Source of the DNA: Blautia luti
GTDB lineage: Bacteria; Bacillota; Clostridia; Lachnospirales; Lachnospiraceae
Assembly (NCBI RefSeq): GCF_013304735.1
Contig: NZ_JAAITI010000006.1
Coordinates: forward strand, 81,761 to 145,760
DNA: 64,000 nt
Reading direction: 5' to 3'
Notes under the pieces: model-generated
The model's database searches: none
What the model saw: the letters and a program-made list of their open reading frames with translations, nothing else
What the model was told of the DNA's origin: nothing
Shown: one piece after another, positions 45,284 through 54,611 of the stretch
Layout: each line of letters starts with the position of its first letter
Position numbering within the stretch: the first letter of the stretch is position 1
Made by a program: the position numbers and the translations under genes

Positions 45284-48200
45284 TCAGTTATCTTTCATAA
45301 TCTTATCAATCGTATTGATCAAAGCTTCCGCACTGACAGGTTTTGCCAGATATCCATTCATACCGGCTTCGTAAGATTTTTCTCTGTCTTCCTCAAACGC
45401 ATTTGCCGTCATTGCAACAATCGGTACAGACGCTGTTTCTCTGTTTTTTAATGAACGAATCTGTTTTGCAGCTTCATAGCCATTCATAACAGGCATCTGG
45501 ATGTCCATCAGAATCAGATCGTATTGTCCCGGAACCGCCTGTTCCATTTTTTTGACCGCGACCACACCATCACCGGCTGTCTCAACCATAAATCCTGCAT
45601 CTTCCAGGATTGTCTGCGCAATCTCCTGATTCAGTTCATTGTCTTCTACCAGAAGAATTCTTTTTCCCCTGTAAATACATCCTCTTTTTTCCGGTTCTTT
45701 GTTCTTAGGAACAGGATTCGTAAGCAATTCCCGCAGCTGCGACATAAACAGTGGCTTTTCGCAGAAGGCAGTTACACCTGCTTCTTTTGCTTCCTCTTCT
45801 ATATCTGACCAGTCATATGCAGTCAGTATGATGATCGGGCTGCTGTCCCCGATAACCCGTCGGATACGTCTTACCGTTTCAATTCCGTTCATATCCGGCA
45901 TCAGCCAGTCAATGATATATGCGTAAAATTCATCACCCATTTCCATGGAATGCTTCGCCCGGATCACCGCTTCCTTTCCGGAAACCGTCCATTCTGACCG
46001 CATACCTATTTCTGTCAGCATGCCGGAAATGCTGAGACAGGTATCTGTATCATCGTCTGCAACCAGAACTTTAAGGCCCTGAAGCTGTTCAATCTTTTCG
46101 TAGCTTTTTGCTTCGCCACATAATTTAAAGGTCAGATTTACAGTAAATTCACTGCCCTGTCCTTCTTCACTTTTTACTGTGATGGTACCTCCCATCATAT
46201 CTACAATATTCTTGGTGATCGCCATTCCAAGGCCGGTTCCCTGGATTCCGCTTACCGTTGAGGTTTCTTCTCTGGTAAAGGATTCAAATATATGTTCCTG
46301 AAACTCCGGCTTCATGCCGATTCCGGTATCCCGGATAATAAACTGATAGTTTCCATATCCTGTCGGTGCAGATTTCAGCTGCCGGATCCTTAAACTGATC
46401 GTTCCACCGGTCCTGTTAAATTTGATACCATTACTCAGAATGTTCAGCAGGATCTGCGTCAGCCTCAATTTGTCCGCAATGATATCTTCATTTTTTACAT
46501 CTACGGTATCGATCAGAAAATCCAGCTGCTTGGAAGTAATATTGGGTTGCACGATAGTACGTATGTCGTGGAGCAGCTCCGGAAGATGCAGCGGATTCTC
46601 ATTGATCTTTACCTTTCCGCTCTCAATCCTGCTCATATCCAGGATATCATTGATCAGCGAAAGCAGATGTTCGCTGGAGGTTGATATTTTGGAAAGGTAT
46701 TCTTTTACCTTCTCCTTATTGTCCACATGAGAAGCAGCAAGGGATGTAAAACCAATGATAGCATTCATAGGTGTTCGGATATCATGGGACATATTATTCA
46801 AAAATGTAGTTTTTGCAGAGTTTGCACTTTCCGCATGCATCAGGGCAGTTTCCAGTTCATGATGGCTCTCTTTCAGCTTCTGGTTCAGTTCATAAGACTG
46901 TCTGGCTGCCTTTTTGGCTTTTGTCTCTGCGCTCCTGGCTTTCTGCAGGATACCAAGGATCACCAGCAATACTGCCAGAAATACACAGATAAACACAGTT
47001 GCCACCGCCAACAGATTCTCCTTTATGAAATCCAGCAGAGTAACTTTCTGGGAAGCATTATCGTAGGCAGACAGTGCACCTGTAAGTTTGGATGTAGGCA
47101 TAGACTTCAAAGTCTTATTCAGGATCGACAGAAGAACGGAATTTCCCCGGCTGACTGCAAAGGATATATTGTCCGGCTGTGTCAGAAAAACACTGTAAAG
47201 CTTTTTGTCATTGACATACTCTGTCGCCCGGCCTGAACTGGAAAGAAAACAGTCTGCCTTTTTATCCTGTACGGCTTTTCTTGCATCCTCAAAGGAATCA
47301 TACTCCATAATTTTCCATGTCGGATAATTATAGGAAATAAACCATTTTAAATTCAGATCACTTTTCGGTATAGCAACGCTGTTTTCTTCATTTTCATCAA
47401 AGGATCTTTTACCGGTCACTGCTGCCAGACTGGAAACAAGGACCGTATTGGACAGGGCCATGTCATTTTGTTCTGCAGCATAAGGGTTCTGGCTGGTATG
47501 AAAGATCATGTCGATCCTGCCGTCTTTTAATGCCTGGATCAGTTCTTCCTGGGAGTCAAAGCCTTCTATATTAAACTTCAGGCTGCTGTTTCCCAGACAG
47601 TCCACTGCATATTTAATATAATCGTTGATCACACCCGTCATTTCACCACTTTCTTTGTCAAAAGTACTGAAACTCTGGTCGTTATTCAGAAATCCCACAC
47701 CTATCTCACCGTGCTGTTCCAGCCATTCCTTTTCTTCACTGGAAAGGACGGCAACAGACTGTGCAGAAAGATATCTCTGGTAAAGTTCATCGCCGTAAAA
47801 TGGTTTATCATACTCCATGGAACGCATGGCTGCATCCAGTTCTTCTTTCAGATCCGGACGGTCTTTGCTGATGCCATAATAAATATCAGAGCCACCGATC
47901 GTCACAACCGCTGACATTCCGGCTTCAACCCAGGCAGGAGTCTCTGTAGATATCACTCCGTCAATCTCCCGATTCCCGGCCATTTTTTTCGCCCGTTCGA
48001 AGCTGTCCACATCCAAATGCTGTGTCTTTATATTCTGCTTTTCTTCCCATTCGCGAAACTGAGTTCCCTGTACGCTCTCTTCCATTACCGCGATCCTTTT
48101 GCCATTCAGGGTAGAAAGATCTGACGGAGAAATATCCGTATTTGTAAGATCTGCATACAGATAATATTTTTCTTTTCCCATGGGGAGATCTGAGAACAGC

Positions 48201-48544
48201 ATCGTCTCAGCACGTTCATCGGTATAGGAAAGTGCAGCCATCAGGTCGATCTCGCCATTTTGGAGCTTTTCCACAAGCTCTCCCCAGTCGCCTTTTATAT
48301 ATTCGTAATTCCAGCCTGTATAGGCGGCAACTGCCTGTTCGTATTCATAACCATATCCGCTTCGTTCACCATTTTCACCGGTAATATGATAGGAATCCGG
48401 ATACCAACCTACCCTGACTGTTTTCGATTCTGTATCTGTCTTCGTTTCCGAAGCAGCCACAGGAACCGGAAGTACTGTAAAGATCATCAGCAGACATAAT
48501 GCCAGCCCCACATGTCTGCATAAAGTTCTCCTGCTCTTATTCAT
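45284..48544 (-). CDS. Hybrid sensor histidine kinase with two periplasmic-binding-protein domains and two receivers
   Basis: A 1086-residue sensor. A signal peptide (residues 10-32) is followed by two SBP_bac_3 domains in tandem (about 42-265 and 275-500; TVRVGWYPDSYHITGENGE and IGVGFLNNDQSFSTFDKE starts), a membrane helix near 507-530, a coil, HisKA with H near 587 (NMSHDIRTPMNAII), HATPase (IRDTGIGMKPEFQEHIFE, GTGLGMAITKNIVDMM), and receivers at about 828-945 and 962-1082 (the second with LILMDIQMPVMNGYEAA). BvgS-like layout, probably sensing an amino acid or similar small solute. No target regulator is adjacent. Its start is only 30 bp beyond the prophage recombinase. Confidence 0.93.
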   Translation of the reverse strand: MNKSRRTLCRHVGLALCLLMIFTVLPVPVAASETKTDTESKTVRVGWYPDSYHITGENGERSGYGYEYEQAVAAYTGWNYEYIKGDWGELVEKLQNGEIDLMAALSYTDERAETMLFSDLPMGKEKYYLYADLTNTDISPSDLSTLNGKRIAVMEESVQGTQFREWEEKQNIKTQHLDVDSFERAKKMAGNREIDGVISTETPAWVEAGMSAVVTIGGSDIYYGISKDRPDLKEELDAAMRSMEYDKPFYGDELYQRYLSAQSVAVLSSEEKEWLEQHGEIGVGFLNNDQSFSTFDKESGEMTGVINDYIKYAVDCLGNSSLKFNIEGFDSQEELIQALKDGRIDMIFHTSQNPYAAEQNDMALSNTVLVSSLAAVTGKRSFDENEENSVAIPKSDLNLKWFISYNYPTWKIMEYDSFEDARKAVQDKKADCFLSSSGRATEYVNDKKLYSVFLTQPDNISFAVSRGNSVLLSILNKTLKSMPTSKLTGALSAYDNASQKVTLLDFIKENLLAVATVFICVFLAVLLVILGILQKARSAETKAKKAARQSYELNQKLKESHHELETALMHAESANSAKTTFLNNMSHDIRTPMNAIIGFTSLAASHVDNKEKVKEYLSKISTSSEHLLSLINDILDMSRIESGKVKINENPLHLPELLHDIRTIVQPNITSKQLDFLIDTVDVKNEDIIADKLRLTQILLNILSNGIKFNRTGGTISLRIRQLKSAPTGYGNYQFIIRDTGIGMKPEFQEHIFESFTREETSTVSGIQGTGLGMAITKNIVDMMGGTITVKSEEGQGSEFTVNLTFKLCGEAKSYEKIEQLQGLKVLVADDDTDTCLSISGMLTEIGMRSEWTVSGKEAVIRAKHSMEMGDEFYAYIIDWLMPDMNGIETVRRIRRVIGDSSPIIILTAYDWSDIEEEAKEAGVTAFCEKPLFMSQLRELLTNPVPKNKEPEKRGCIYRGKRILLVEDNELNQEIAQTILEDAGFMVETAGDGVVAVKKMEQAVPGQYDLILMDIQMPVMNGYEAAKQIRSLKNRETASVPIVAMTANAFEEDREKSYEAGMNGYLAKPVSAEALINTIDKIMKDN

Positions 48545-48574
48545 ACTTTTTCCTCGATAATATCGTATTTTTTG

Positions 48575-50299
48575 TCAAACTCTCCCGCTGTTTCGTTTCC
48601 CCGGACGGGTTCTGCGGTTTTCCAGGAGACAGACGACTTCGACTGTGTTTTCTTCGGGCATACGAATTCTTGTCCCTTTACAATCTCCATAATACACCGG
48701 AAACGCAAGATCAATATGTTCAATGCGTGACCCCTGACCTGTCCCATTATTAACAGTTTCATTCTTCAATTCAATCTTCTCAATAAATGTATTCATAAAT
48801 TCTTTCTTTTCCATATCTGTCATTTTATCATACAGTATATCAAAATCCAGAAGAAATTCATACAATTTTTTACCCGTAATTTCTTTCCCGTAAGATGCCC
48901 CAATCTTAGCATCAATATCTTTCATCGCCTCCTCAAACTCTGCCACCTTATCATACAGGTTATCCAGCCTGTCCTGCATATCCTGGTATTTTCTTGTATA
49001 ATGCTTATCCCCAGTATCCAGACGATCCAGCATCTGTATCAGTTTCAGTTTCGACCCTTGTACCTGTTTCAGCTGTTTCTGCAGCTGCTCCCTCTCAGTT
49101 TTCAAAGCAGAAACATCCACCTTCTCTTCCAGTTTCTCCTGCACAAACTTTCGGAATTCATCCCCCGCAACCATATACCGGATAAATTCCTCTACTTCTG
49201 CATTAAACATTTTCTGGTTCAGCATCGGCTTGTAGTCACAAATCTTTCCATCAACTTTTTTTCTGTGATGGCATCTGTAATAAAATGTATCTTTGTATTC
49301 CCCAGTTTTCTTATTCTGCCGTCGCTGAACAGTTCCACTCATTCCACCGCCGCAAAGAGGACATCTGATTAATCCAGTTAAAATATGTTCATGCTCCAGA
49401 CTATGAGTTTTAACAAATCTAACCCCCGTCCTCTTCCTTTTCTCTCTCGCCGCTTCCCACGTCTCCTCATCCACAATCGCCTCATGCAGTCCGTCCGCCA
49501 ACAGGTAATCATCAGTCTTCACCCGCCGGTATTCATCCCTCGTTCCCTTCACCTTCTCCGTAACATTCTTTCCGTAAGCAATCTTCCCTGTATAAACCGG
49601 ATTATCCAGAATCTTCATGATCAGCCCTCTGGCAAAATAATTCAGTTCATGTCCTCGTACCTTTTTCTTCGTATAACCTCTCTGGTTCAGATAATTGCAG
49701 ATAGCATCTGCTCCCATATCCGTATGCACAAACCTGTCATAAATGATCCGCACAATCTCCGCTTCTTCCTCATTCACCACCAGAGTGCTGTTCCTGGAAT
49801 CCAGATCATATCCGAAAGGAGCCTGCCCGCCATTCCATTTCCCCTCTCTGGCCTTCTGCTTTCTTCCCTCCATCGTCTGGACCAAAATATTCTCCCTCTC
49901 AATCTCAGCCACCGCAGACAGCACCGTGATGGTCAGCTTGCCGGAATCCTTAGAGGAATCAATCCCATCCTCCACACAGACCAAGTTCACACCATAATCC
50001 TGGATAAACTGCAGGGAATTTAAAACATCCGCCGCATTCCTTCCAAAACGTGACAGCTTAAACACCAGAATAAACGCCACCCCGTCACGTTCCTCAGACA
50101 CGTCCTGCAGCATCCGCTGAAACTCCGGTCTGCCTGTAATACTCTTTCCGGACTTTCCTGCATCACAGTATTCCCTGACCACTTCCATTTCTTTATAGTC
50201 CGCATACTTCCGAAGCCGCTCTGTCTGTGCTTCCAGACTATATCCCTCTGTCTGAGCCGCCGTAGAAACACGGGTATATATGTAACATTTCTTTCTCAA
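48575..50299 (-). CDS. Large serine recombinase (phage integrase)
   Basis: A 574-residue site-specific recombinase. Resolvase catalytic domain at 1-150 with nucleophile S12 in YTRVSTAAQ and KLSRFGRN, recombinase domain at about 160-290 (APFGYDLD ... NYFARGLIMKILDNPVYTGKIAYG), zinc ribbon at about 310-355 (RCPLCGGG ... YYRCHHRKKVDGKICDY) and a coiled-coil at about 395-475, as in integrases needing no host factor. Start TTG at 50299 behind GAGGTGAAGA. Such enzymes insert at att sites near their own gene, here next to the hybrid kinase. Confidence 0.93.
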   Translation of the reverse strand: MRKKCYIYTRVSTAAQTEGYSLEAQTERLRKYADYKEMEVVREYCDAGKSGKSITGRPEFQRMLQDVSEERDGVAFILVFKLSRFGRNAADVLNSLQFIQDYGVNLVCVEDGIDSSKDSGKLTITVLSAVAEIERENILVQTMEGRKQKAREGKWNGGQAPFGYDLDSRNSTLVVNEEEAEIVRIIYDRFVHTDMGADAICNYLNQRGYTKKKVRGHELNYFARGLIMKILDNPVYTGKIAYGKNVTEKVKGTRDEYRRVKTDDYLLADGLHEAIVDEETWEAAREKRKRTGVRFVKTHSLEHEHILTGLIRCPLCGGGMSGTVQRRQNKKTGEYKDTFYYRCHHRKKVDGKICDYKPMLNQKMFNAEVEEFIRYMVAGDEFRKFVQEKLEEKVDVSALKTEREQLQKQLKQVQGSKLKLIQMLDRLDTGDKHYTRKYQDMQDRLDNLYDKVAEFEEAMKDIDAKIGASYGKEITGKKLYEFLLDFDILYDKMTDMEKKEFMNTFIEKIELKNETVNNGTGQGSRIEHIDLAFPVYYGDCKGTRIRMPEENTVEVVCLLENRRTRPGKRNSGRV

Positions 50300-50479
50300 A
50301 TCTTCACCTCATTTCGGTTGCCCATCGTCATACGGTTGCCGTACATAAAATATATCGGAATCACCAGTCTGCGCCAACTCGCAGAACGACCAAAAAAACT
50401 GCCCCAAAATCCACCTTCCCTATGCGGTTTCCATAGCACAAAAAGACCGGCAGCCCCAAAAGACCACCGGCACACTCGA

Positions 50480-50641
50480 TCACTTCCCCTGCAGCTGTGC
50501 ATTTTTCTCCTCAATCTCCCCCAGAACCACATCCCCGTACTTCTGGATCATCCTTGCCAGAAACTCTGCACACTTTTCCATGTTTAGCCTGGCCTGTTTC
50601 TCCGTCAGTCTGCCGGTATCGATCAGTTCAATTTTTCCCAT
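50480..50641 (-). CDS. Small phage protein of unknown function
   Basis: A 53-residue helical protein (start MGKIELIDTGRLTEKQ, end EIEEKNAQLQGK). ATG at 50641 has a full AGGAGGTGG ribosome binding site. I do not recognise a family; such short helical proteins often accompany recombinases in clostridial prophages. Between it and the recombinase lie about 180 bp with an Arg/Trp-rich open frame (50296-50532) that I do not consider coding. Confidence 0.6.
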   Translation of the reverse strand: MGKIELIDTGRLTEKQARLNMEKCAEFLARMIQKYGDVVLGEIEEKNAQLQGK

Positions 50642-50790
50642 AGCCAAAAACCACCTCCTACTGTTCCAAGGAGTCCTGGTCCCTGATTTTTTGACTTTCC
50701 GGACAAAAAAATAAACCCGCTGCCATCCACAGATTTCTCCGCAAACAGCAACAGGTTTCCCCTGATGCATTTATTTACTTTATCATCCGT

Positions 50791-51021
50791 TCAATACCAT
50801 CGGTCATACGGATTCCCACGCACCTTCTTTGTCTCTGGTGCCTTCTCAATACTCTTTTCAGCTTCTTCCCTCGTTGCAAACAGCCTGTGAGCCTTCACCT
50901 GTATTCCGCCACCCGTATCTGTAAAACGTACCAGGAACATCCCGCCTGAACACCTGCGGATCTCCACCTCTCTCACATACCTGTTTGATTCCACAATATA
51001 TGCAGTATCCCCGACTTTCAT
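50791..51021 (-). CDS. Small phage-type protein of unknown function
   Basis: A 76-residue protein beginning MKVGDTAYIVESNRYVREVEIRRCSGGMFLVRF, with a beta-rich pattern resembling a small SH3-like fold and a C-terminal ATREEAEKSI helix. ATG at 51021 follows GGGAGTG, 4 nt after the stop of the gene ahead, so the two are coupled. Similar small proteins are common in Lachnospiraceae mobile elements; function unknown. Confidence 0.7.
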   Translation of the reverse strand: MKVGDTAYIVESNRYVREVEIRRCSGGMFLVRFTDTGGGIQVKAHRLFATREEAEKSIEKAPETKKVRGNPYDRWY

Positions 51022-51025
51022 AAGA

Positions 51026-51346
51026 TCACACTCCCACACTCAGAACATCCTTCATCCTCATCAGAACCGGAAGCACCTGCCCGTCAGCAAATCTCCGGTC
51101 AAAAGAACCATTGGAAAAATGATCCTCTCTCAGCAGCATTGTCAGTAATGCTGTACAAAGCTCATAATCTGCACCCGAAATTCGTTTCAGTTCCTCATTA
51201 CAGTCAATCGGCTCCGTAATCATGTAATCCCCATAATTTGTTTTCAAATCTCCCATTGTCTTTAACAGATCTGCATACAGATTCTCTTGTGGATTCTTTA
51301 ATTCCAATACTTCCTGAATTTTTCGTATCTTCTCTGCCTTTGTCAA
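51026..51346 (-). CDS. DUF6508-like protein
   Basis: About 106 residues from a TTG start at 51346, chosen because AAGGTGGTG lies 7 nt upstream; the open frame extends to 51436 without a site. The C-terminal half (YELCTALLTMLLREDHFSNGSFDRRFADGQVLPVLMRM) has the DUF6508 pattern, known from mobile elements and without assigned function. It is first of the small-gene group leading to the recombinase. Confidence 0.65.
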   Translation of the reverse strand: MTKAEKIRKIQEVLELKNPQENLYADLLKTMGDLKTNYGDYMITEPIDCNEELKRISGADYELCTALLTMLLREDHFSNGSFDRRFADGQVLPVLMRMKDVLSVGV

Positions 51347-51436
51347 TGCTATACACCACCTTGATAAACACTCGAATATATGTTCTTTATATTTTAACAT
51401 ATACCCAATAATTATTCTAGCGCAAAATATATTCAT

Positions 51437-51584
51437 GTAATATCCACAACAGCAAGGTTTCGTTGTGACTACGAAATTGATACAATTTAACGGTGCACAC
51501 CCTTGTGAACACCCCTGTTCGCCTTTCGTTAAATAATTAAAATAGGCTACTCTTTTGCATATTTCTGATCAGCCTGTTTCTTCC
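51437..51584. other. Non-coding stretch with an inverted repeat
   Basis: Between the DUF6508 gene and the cargo terminator there is no supported gene. The plus strand holds TTTCGT-N7-ACGAAA near 51458-51476, a possible regulator site. A plus-strand open frame of about 30 codons ending at 51534 contains HPCEHPC, but has only a weak start signal. Confidence 0.4.
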
Positions 51585-51625
51585 ATAAAAAAAGAGACAT
51601 TGACATAATTTGATCAATATCTCTT
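51585..51625 (-). terminator. Rho-independent terminator at the end of the cargo block
   Basis: On the minus strand AAGAGA-T-ATTGA pairs with TCAAT-G-TCTCTT around a short loop, followed by seven T. It would end transcripts of the cadC-cadA-frd operon. Confidence 0.75.
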
Positions 51626-51721
51626 CTGCTGCTTTGCTGAGACATATTCTTCCGACTGGATATACTCTCTCAGGGAAGCATCAAATTCATCCTTGACGGA
51701 ATCCAGTCCATAATAAAACCG
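51614..51721 (-). pseudogene. C-terminal remnant of an unidentified gene
   Basis: After an in-frame stop at 51722 the minus strand encodes a protein-like stretch of 35 residues (FYYGLDSVKDEFDASL... ending VSAKQQKRY) whose stop lies in the terminator hairpin. Composition looks like a real C-terminus (acidic and Lys/Gln-rich helix) but there is no start or upstream part, so it seems left over from a rearrangement when the cargo was inserted. I cannot name the family. Confidence 0.35.
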
Positions 51722-51810
51722 CTACCACACCGAAACAAAGGATATGTCTCTATTTTTGGTAAAACCATAGATGTAGGTTAATCATGTTTTTTTAATCAGC
51801 GTTTTGATAC

Positions 51811-52524
51811 TCACTGTCTTCCCCAAATAGCTACCGAATTTGACCTCACGATCAATTCTTCGACAGGCAGACCAATCGGGCAAATGTTATGGCAAGCTAA
51901 TGATTTCCCGCATCCCTCAAAATAATTTTCCTTATATTGAGTTGAAACCTCATTCCGATGGCTTATTTCCTGTTCTTCATTCAGAATCCGAAATGCGTTG
52001 ACTGCAGCAACAGCGCCTGCGAAAGTCCCATTTGCAGAGAAGTTAGGACACACTTCAAGGCAGCAGCCACACATCAGACAGCGTGCCGACTGGTATCTCG
52101 GTTCATGTGTCCACGGATTCATATAAGCTTCACTTTCAAGCCAAAGGTTCAGTTTTTTCAAATTTTCAAACAGAATTGACCGGTCAACGATCAAATCTCT
52201 TACAAGCGGAAATTTGCTTAAAGGTTCCAAGGTGATTGTAGAACCTTTTAACGTATGTAGAAATGTAGAGCATGCCAGCCTCGGACGTTCGTTAATCAGC
52301 ATGGCGCAAGCCCCACATTTTCGCACCATACAGCTACATTCCCAGCTGATGGGAGTAACTATATTCCCTGAATTATCTTTCAAAGGTGTTCTACTGTTCA
52401 ATTCCTTTAGAACATTGGCAACAGAGCTGTTTTTGCTTCCGTCAAACTCACATTCCTGCCAATAACTGTCTGATTTCTGACTCTCCTGCCGCCTGATTCT
52501 TATTTTATATACCAAGTGAATCAC
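51811..52524 (-). CDS. frdB: Fumarate reductase/succinate dehydrogenase iron-sulfur subunit
   Basis: A 237-residue electron-transfer subunit. The 2Fe-2S ligands lie in CMVRKCGACAM and a later Cys (RPRLAC), the 4Fe-4S motif is CLMCGCCLEVCP near residue 150, and the 3Fe-4S region is CGKSLACHNICP near 210-221, with the same spacing as E. coli FrdB (C-x5-C-x3-CP). So all three clusters of a classical FrdB are expected. The GTG start overlaps the frdA stop (GTGA). Cytoplasmic side of the membrane, linking the FAD subunit to the cytochrome b subunit encoded two genes earlier. Confidence 0.88.
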   Translation of the reverse strand: MIHLVYKIRIRRQESQKSDSYWQECEFDGSKNSSVANVLKELNSRTPLKDNSGNIVTPISWECSCMVRKCGACAMLINERPRLACSTFLHTLKGSTITLEPLSKFPLVRDLIVDRSILFENLKKLNLWLESEAYMNPWTHEPRYQSARCLMCGCCLEVCPNFSANGTFAGAVAAVNAFRILNEEQEISHRNEVSTQYKENYFEGCGKSLACHNICPIGLPVEELIVRSNSVAIWGRQ

Positions 52525-54065
52525 CGCCTTTCTGGAACAGGTACAAAGGAAATCTGTATCTGCTTTCCATCAAATCTGGCTACCGTTGTTTTAAGGTAAT
52601 CATCGTCATTGCTCTTCGGATAATCCTCCCGCCAGTGTGCACCACGGCTTTCTTTTCTTGCAAGAGCACTCTTTAGAACTGCCATGCCAAGCAATGGAAG
52701 ATTTCCTGTCAGCGCTTGTACCGTTTGAATCCCATTTAACAACGTATTCTCATTTCTGACAACGCCCATAGTATCCTGCATCACTTTGTTTAATTGCTTT
52801 ATTTCTGAAATTTGAGACGTTGGTGGAAAATCTATCTGTGTCGCACAAGATAGATCTACTACATCTGCCTGTTCACATGCTGATTTTGCCGCAACACGTC
52901 CTCCGTATAACGCTCCTAACAGAGAATTTCCACCAAGACGGTTGGCACCATGATATTGGGCACAGCATTCTCCGGCAGCATAAAGATTCTGAATCGGCGT
53001 TCTGTGCTGCTCATCCACCAGAATGCCTCCCATAAAATAGTGAATTCCCGGTAAAACAGACACCGGTTCCTTTCGTATATCTTTATGCAGATAGGTCATA
53101 CAATCGTCTGCCAGACCAGATAGCTTATTTGAAATAATCTCCTCCGATATTTCCGTCATGTCAAGAAATACCTCTGATTCATGGCTGACCTTCCATATCT
53201 CTCTGGCGGTAATATCTCGTGGCATCAGATTTCCAAGCTCCGGGTATTTTTCCTCCATGAAATACCATTGTTTTCCATCTTTCATGGCAAACAACCTGCC
53301 ACCTTCCCCTCTGGCCGCTTCGCTGATGAGCATGCGTTTTCCACCACATTTCACAGTTGTCGGATGGTACTGGATCATCTCGCCATTTGCCAGAGGAACA
53401 CCAAGCCGGAACAATTCTGCGGTGACTTCTCCTGTATTGCTCAGCGAACCCGTTGTATTTCCAAACAATCCGTGCATACCACCGGTGGCAACAATAACCG
53501 CATCCCCCGGTAATTCCACAATTTCCTGACTGTATTCATCCCTGATTACGCAGCCACAACAAATATTGCCACACAGACGAAGTGTTAGGAAAGAATGATG
53601 GCTGAACCGTTCTACCATACCAGATGCTTCTTTCCTGCGAACAGCGTCTATCATAGCTATCATGATCTGCTTCCCGGTATCGCTCTGTGCAAAAGCAGTC
53701 CGTTTCTTTTTCTGCCCGCCAAAATTCCGCAGATCCACATCATCATAGCCACTCATGTTAAATTTAACTCCAAGTTTTAGCAGCCAGTGCACCAGCTCCG
53801 GTGCTGCCTGTGTCATTCCCCAAACTGCATTTGGATCTGCCAGACCACATGCTGCCTTTATTGTATCTGTAAAATGTTCTTCGGGACTGTCGTTTTCATC
53901 TTTTGTATTCAAAGCTGCGTTGATTCCGCCCTCCGCCATAACAGACTGTGCCCGCTCTGACGGAAGGGAGGAAACCAGTTTTACATTGCATCCATTTTCC
54001 GCTGCCTGCAAAGCCGCTGAAAGTCCTGCCAGTCCAGCACCTATAATAATAATTGTCTTACTCAT
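52521..54065 (-). CDS. frdA: Fumarate reductase-like flavoprotein subunit
   Basis: A 514-residue FAD protein of the FrdA/SdhA/NadB family. Dinucleotide motif IIGAGLAGLSAAL at residues 7-19; capping-domain and active-site blocks IQYHPTT, LISEAARGEGGRLF, LMPRDITAREI and HYFMGGI match residues that bind the dicarboxylate and donate the proton. The His that covalently binds FAD in most FrdA/SdhA is Gln here (Q40 in RAQSVMAEGG), so FAD should be non-covalent, as in NadB. It is 60-80 residues shorter than E. coli FrdA at the C-terminus. ATG at 54065 overlaps the cytochrome gene. No Tat signal, so cytoplasmic. Confidence 0.88.
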   Translation of the reverse strand: MSKTIIIIGAGLAGLSAALQAAENGCNVKLVSSLPSERAQSVMAEGGINAALNTKDENDSPEEHFTDTIKAACGLADPNAVWGMTQAAPELVHWLLKLGVKFNMSGYDDVDLRNFGGQKKKRTAFAQSDTGKQIMIAMIDAVRRKEASGMVERFSHHSFLTLRLCGNICCGCVIRDEYSQEIVELPGDAVIVATGGMHGLFGNTTGSLSNTGEVTAELFRLGVPLANGEMIQYHPTTVKCGGKRMLISEAARGEGGRLFAMKDGKQWYFMEEKYPELGNLMPRDITAREIWKVSHESEVFLDMTEISEEIISNKLSGLADDCMTYLHKDIRKEPVSVLPGIHYFMGGILVDEQHRTPIQNLYAAGECCAQYHGANRLGGNSLLGALYGGRVAAKSACEQADVVDLSCATQIDFPPTSQISEIKQLNKVMQDTMGVVRNENTLLNGIQTVQALTGNLPLLGMAVLKSALARKESRGAHWREDYPKSNDDDYLKTTVARFDGKQIQISFVPVPERR

Positions 54066-54601
54066 AGATATTGCCACCCAATATAATATAAAATAACCGC
54101 TCCCGCTATAAAAAGAAGAAGCACCGAAAGGATCAAATAAATATCACTCCTTTGTTCTTTATAACTGATGATTCCCAGTGATACGAGCAATGGGCGGATA
54201 TTGATAAAAATATGGACAAAGATTGCCGCTACGAACAAAAGCTGAGTTACCATCTTTACAGTTGTAAAAGGGAACAAAATATATGTCCCATTCTGCACCT
54301 TTCCAAACAAGCCAATATGGAATAACAGCAGAATCAGTATTGCCATCCCACTGGCTCGTCTCGCCCAAAATATGACGTTTTGTTTCAGATACATTTTTCC
54401 TGATTGCTTCGCTGTCTGTAAACTCTGAACTGTCAGGATGACACCAATCACCGTATGCACAACAAGAATACCAACACCAATCCATGCAAGAAGTTTCCCT
54501 GCACTACTTCCAACTCCGTTCAGCATAAAGCTGCCCATGATTCCATGAATCATAAAAATGAGAAGCATTAAAACAGACAAAATCGTATTCCATTTTCTCA
54601 T
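54062..54601 (-). CDS. Cytochrome b-like membrane anchor of the fumarate reductase module
   Basis: A 179-residue protein with five predicted membrane helices. H19, H49, H95 and H130 each lie inside one of the first four helices, which suits two bis-His b haems and a quinone site, as in di-haem SdhC/FrdC (5-helix type). It resembles the succinate dehydrogenase cytochrome b group by layout more than by clear sequence motifs. GAGGTGA ribosome binding site; 10 bp after the previous gene and overlapping frdA. Likely links menaquinol or the outer flavin protein to FrdB. Confidence 0.75.
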   Translation of the reverse strand: MRKWNTILSVLMLLIFMIHGIMGSFMLNGVGSSAGKLLAWIGVGILVVHTVIGVILTVQSLQTAKQSGKMYLKQNVIFWARRASGMAILILLLFHIGLFGKVQNGTYILFPFTTVKMVTQLLFVAAIFVHIFINIRPLLVSLGIISYKEQRSDIYLILSVLLLFIAGAVILYYIGWQYL

Positions 54602-54611
54602 AAATTCCCGC

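Noticed and set aside
50296..50532. 78-codon Arg/Trp-rich frame overlapping the recombinase start
   Set aside because: Composition implausible and it overlaps a better gene; at most its last codons form a short coupling peptide ahead of the recombinase.
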